Assembly: GCA_963575745.1 (NCBI GenBank)
Contig: CAUYUJ010020145.1
Location: forward strand, 65,001-129,000
Length of the DNA stretch: 64,000 bases
Reading direction: 5' to 3'
Source: Prorocentrum cordatum
Lineage: Eukaryota; Sar; Dinophyceae; Prorocentrales; Prorocentraceae
The notes beneath the pieces are model-generated. The model saw only the letters and a list, made by a program, of their open reading frames with translations, was not told the origin of the DNA and did no database searches. Made by a program: the position numbers and the translations under genes. Below are positions 63,119-64,000 of this stretch, in pieces (position 1 is the stretch's first letter; each line of letters starts with the position of its first letter).

Positions 63119-64000
63119 TACCCCCTAAACCAAAGGTTTCGATGGGGAGGAAAATCTAGAAAGCCCCGCCCGATGTAAACCGGTTGGTGGATTCATCAGT
63201 TGATGGCTTTAACCGTGTACGTAAACTCGTGGGCAGTCACGGCTTGGGCTCCCGACGGAGCAGCGGATTTCTTCCAAGGCCTGGTTGGCTCCAACTCGGA
63301 GCAGCGGTGGTCTTCGACAACTCCGGAGGCCGATCGGGGCACCGCCCGGCTCGGGGGCGGGATAGCAAGTTCCCGGCGCCACGGCCGCCGCGGAGCAAGC
63401 GCCCTGCGGGGTGCACTCGCTCCGCCGGGGGGTCTTTGCAAGCCCCCAGTGGTCCACATAGTGGGCCAGGTGCTGTTCGCAGCGCCCTGGCTGCCATGCT
63501 CTGGCCTGCGCCCTTGCTGGCCAGTGCTGTGCACAAGTGGGTCCCTGGCCTGGCTGCCATACCCCAGGCCCGCGCCCTTGCTGGCCAGCGCCTTCCTCGT
63601 CGCATGCTGGTGCGCCTCGCAAGCGCTGGGGTCGTTCTGGCGCCAGCACGCCCAGAATTGCATTCTGCGCGCGATTCTGCACAATCTGGCGCCGGCGCGT
63701 CCAGGAGTGCAATCGCAGCGAATCCCTGCATTTGCGGTCAGGGCGCAAACTTGCGCATTGCACTCCGAATGCGCTCATTCTGGCGCCAGCCTGCCCGGAG
63801 TGTACCTGCCCTGGCTGAAATACCTGGGCTCGTGCCCTTGCAGGCCGCACCCTTGCTGGCGCCTCCTCGTCGTGTGCCCGCGCATGTCTCTCCTGCGGGC
63901 CTGCTGGGCTGGCTCGCCGGCCACCCTGGCAGGGCTGCCCGTTGCTCGCTGGTACAGCGCCCGTATCTGTGCGCAAAATCGCGCATTCTGGCGCTAGCGC
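63119..64000. other. End of window, no supported gene
   Basis: GC-rich sequence with TGCTGGCCAG(C/T)GC and CCCTTGCTGGC words repeated at 63510-63600 and 63850, and TCTGGCGCCAGC-type text resembling the 58-60 kb satellite. Overlapping frames are Ala/Arg/Cys-rich and lack domains. Confidence 0.45.

Overview
This window is nuclear DNA from a dinoflagellate. The main evidence is the dinoflagellate spliced leader (SL): a complete 22-nt copy sits at the 5' end of a LINE-type retrotransposon (17602-17623, minus strand), a nested triple copy sits at 41813-41864 (minus), and a decayed copy abuts a start codon at 18890-18911 (plus). Very high repeat content, GC-rich low-complexity DNA, intron-containing genes on one strand, and short introns with inverted repeats all fit this. 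The genus cannot be read from the sequence. There is no sign of operons, Shine-Dalgarno sites, CRISPR arrays, rRNA or tRNA genes.

Layout. 0-12 kb: microsatellites and diverged tandem repeats with no credible gene. 12.0-17.6 kb (minus): an apparently full-length LINE with ORF1, endonuclease and reverse transcriptase, bounded by a 16-19 bp target-site duplication inside a GGA tract. 18.2-34.8 kb (plus): the gene-bearing part, with a small basic coiled-coil ORF, a four-exon gene (gene A, 18912-24039), a single-exon proline-rich ORF (gene C, 24688-25437) and a four-exon zinc-finger-like gene (gene B, 27453-34802) with a 4.86-kb intron. 35-48 kb: a decayed LINE (37.5-41.86 kb, minus) with three nested SL relicts, a 5'-truncated LINE tail (43.2-45.5 kb, minus) and diverged duplicates. 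48-64 kb: low-complexity DNA, a phased palindrome array at 51.2 kb, tandem arrays at 55.1, 58.3-60.0 and 60.4-60.9 kb, and a recent 2.2-kb segmental duplication (55609-57791 and 60949-63118).

How it fits together. Two LINEs begin with SL sequence, so trans-spliced transcripts were reverse-transcribed and reintegrated, one of them at least three times. The LINE 5' ends lie at GGA/TCC tracts, which suggests a target preference. Genes A, C and B are co-oriented. A and B resemble, from my recollection of dinoflagellate gene models, abundant unannotated families. I infer, without proof, that A is a DDE-like transposase and that A, C and B could belong to one large mobile element. Exon boundaries were worked out by reading-frame phase and splice motifs, not from transcripts.
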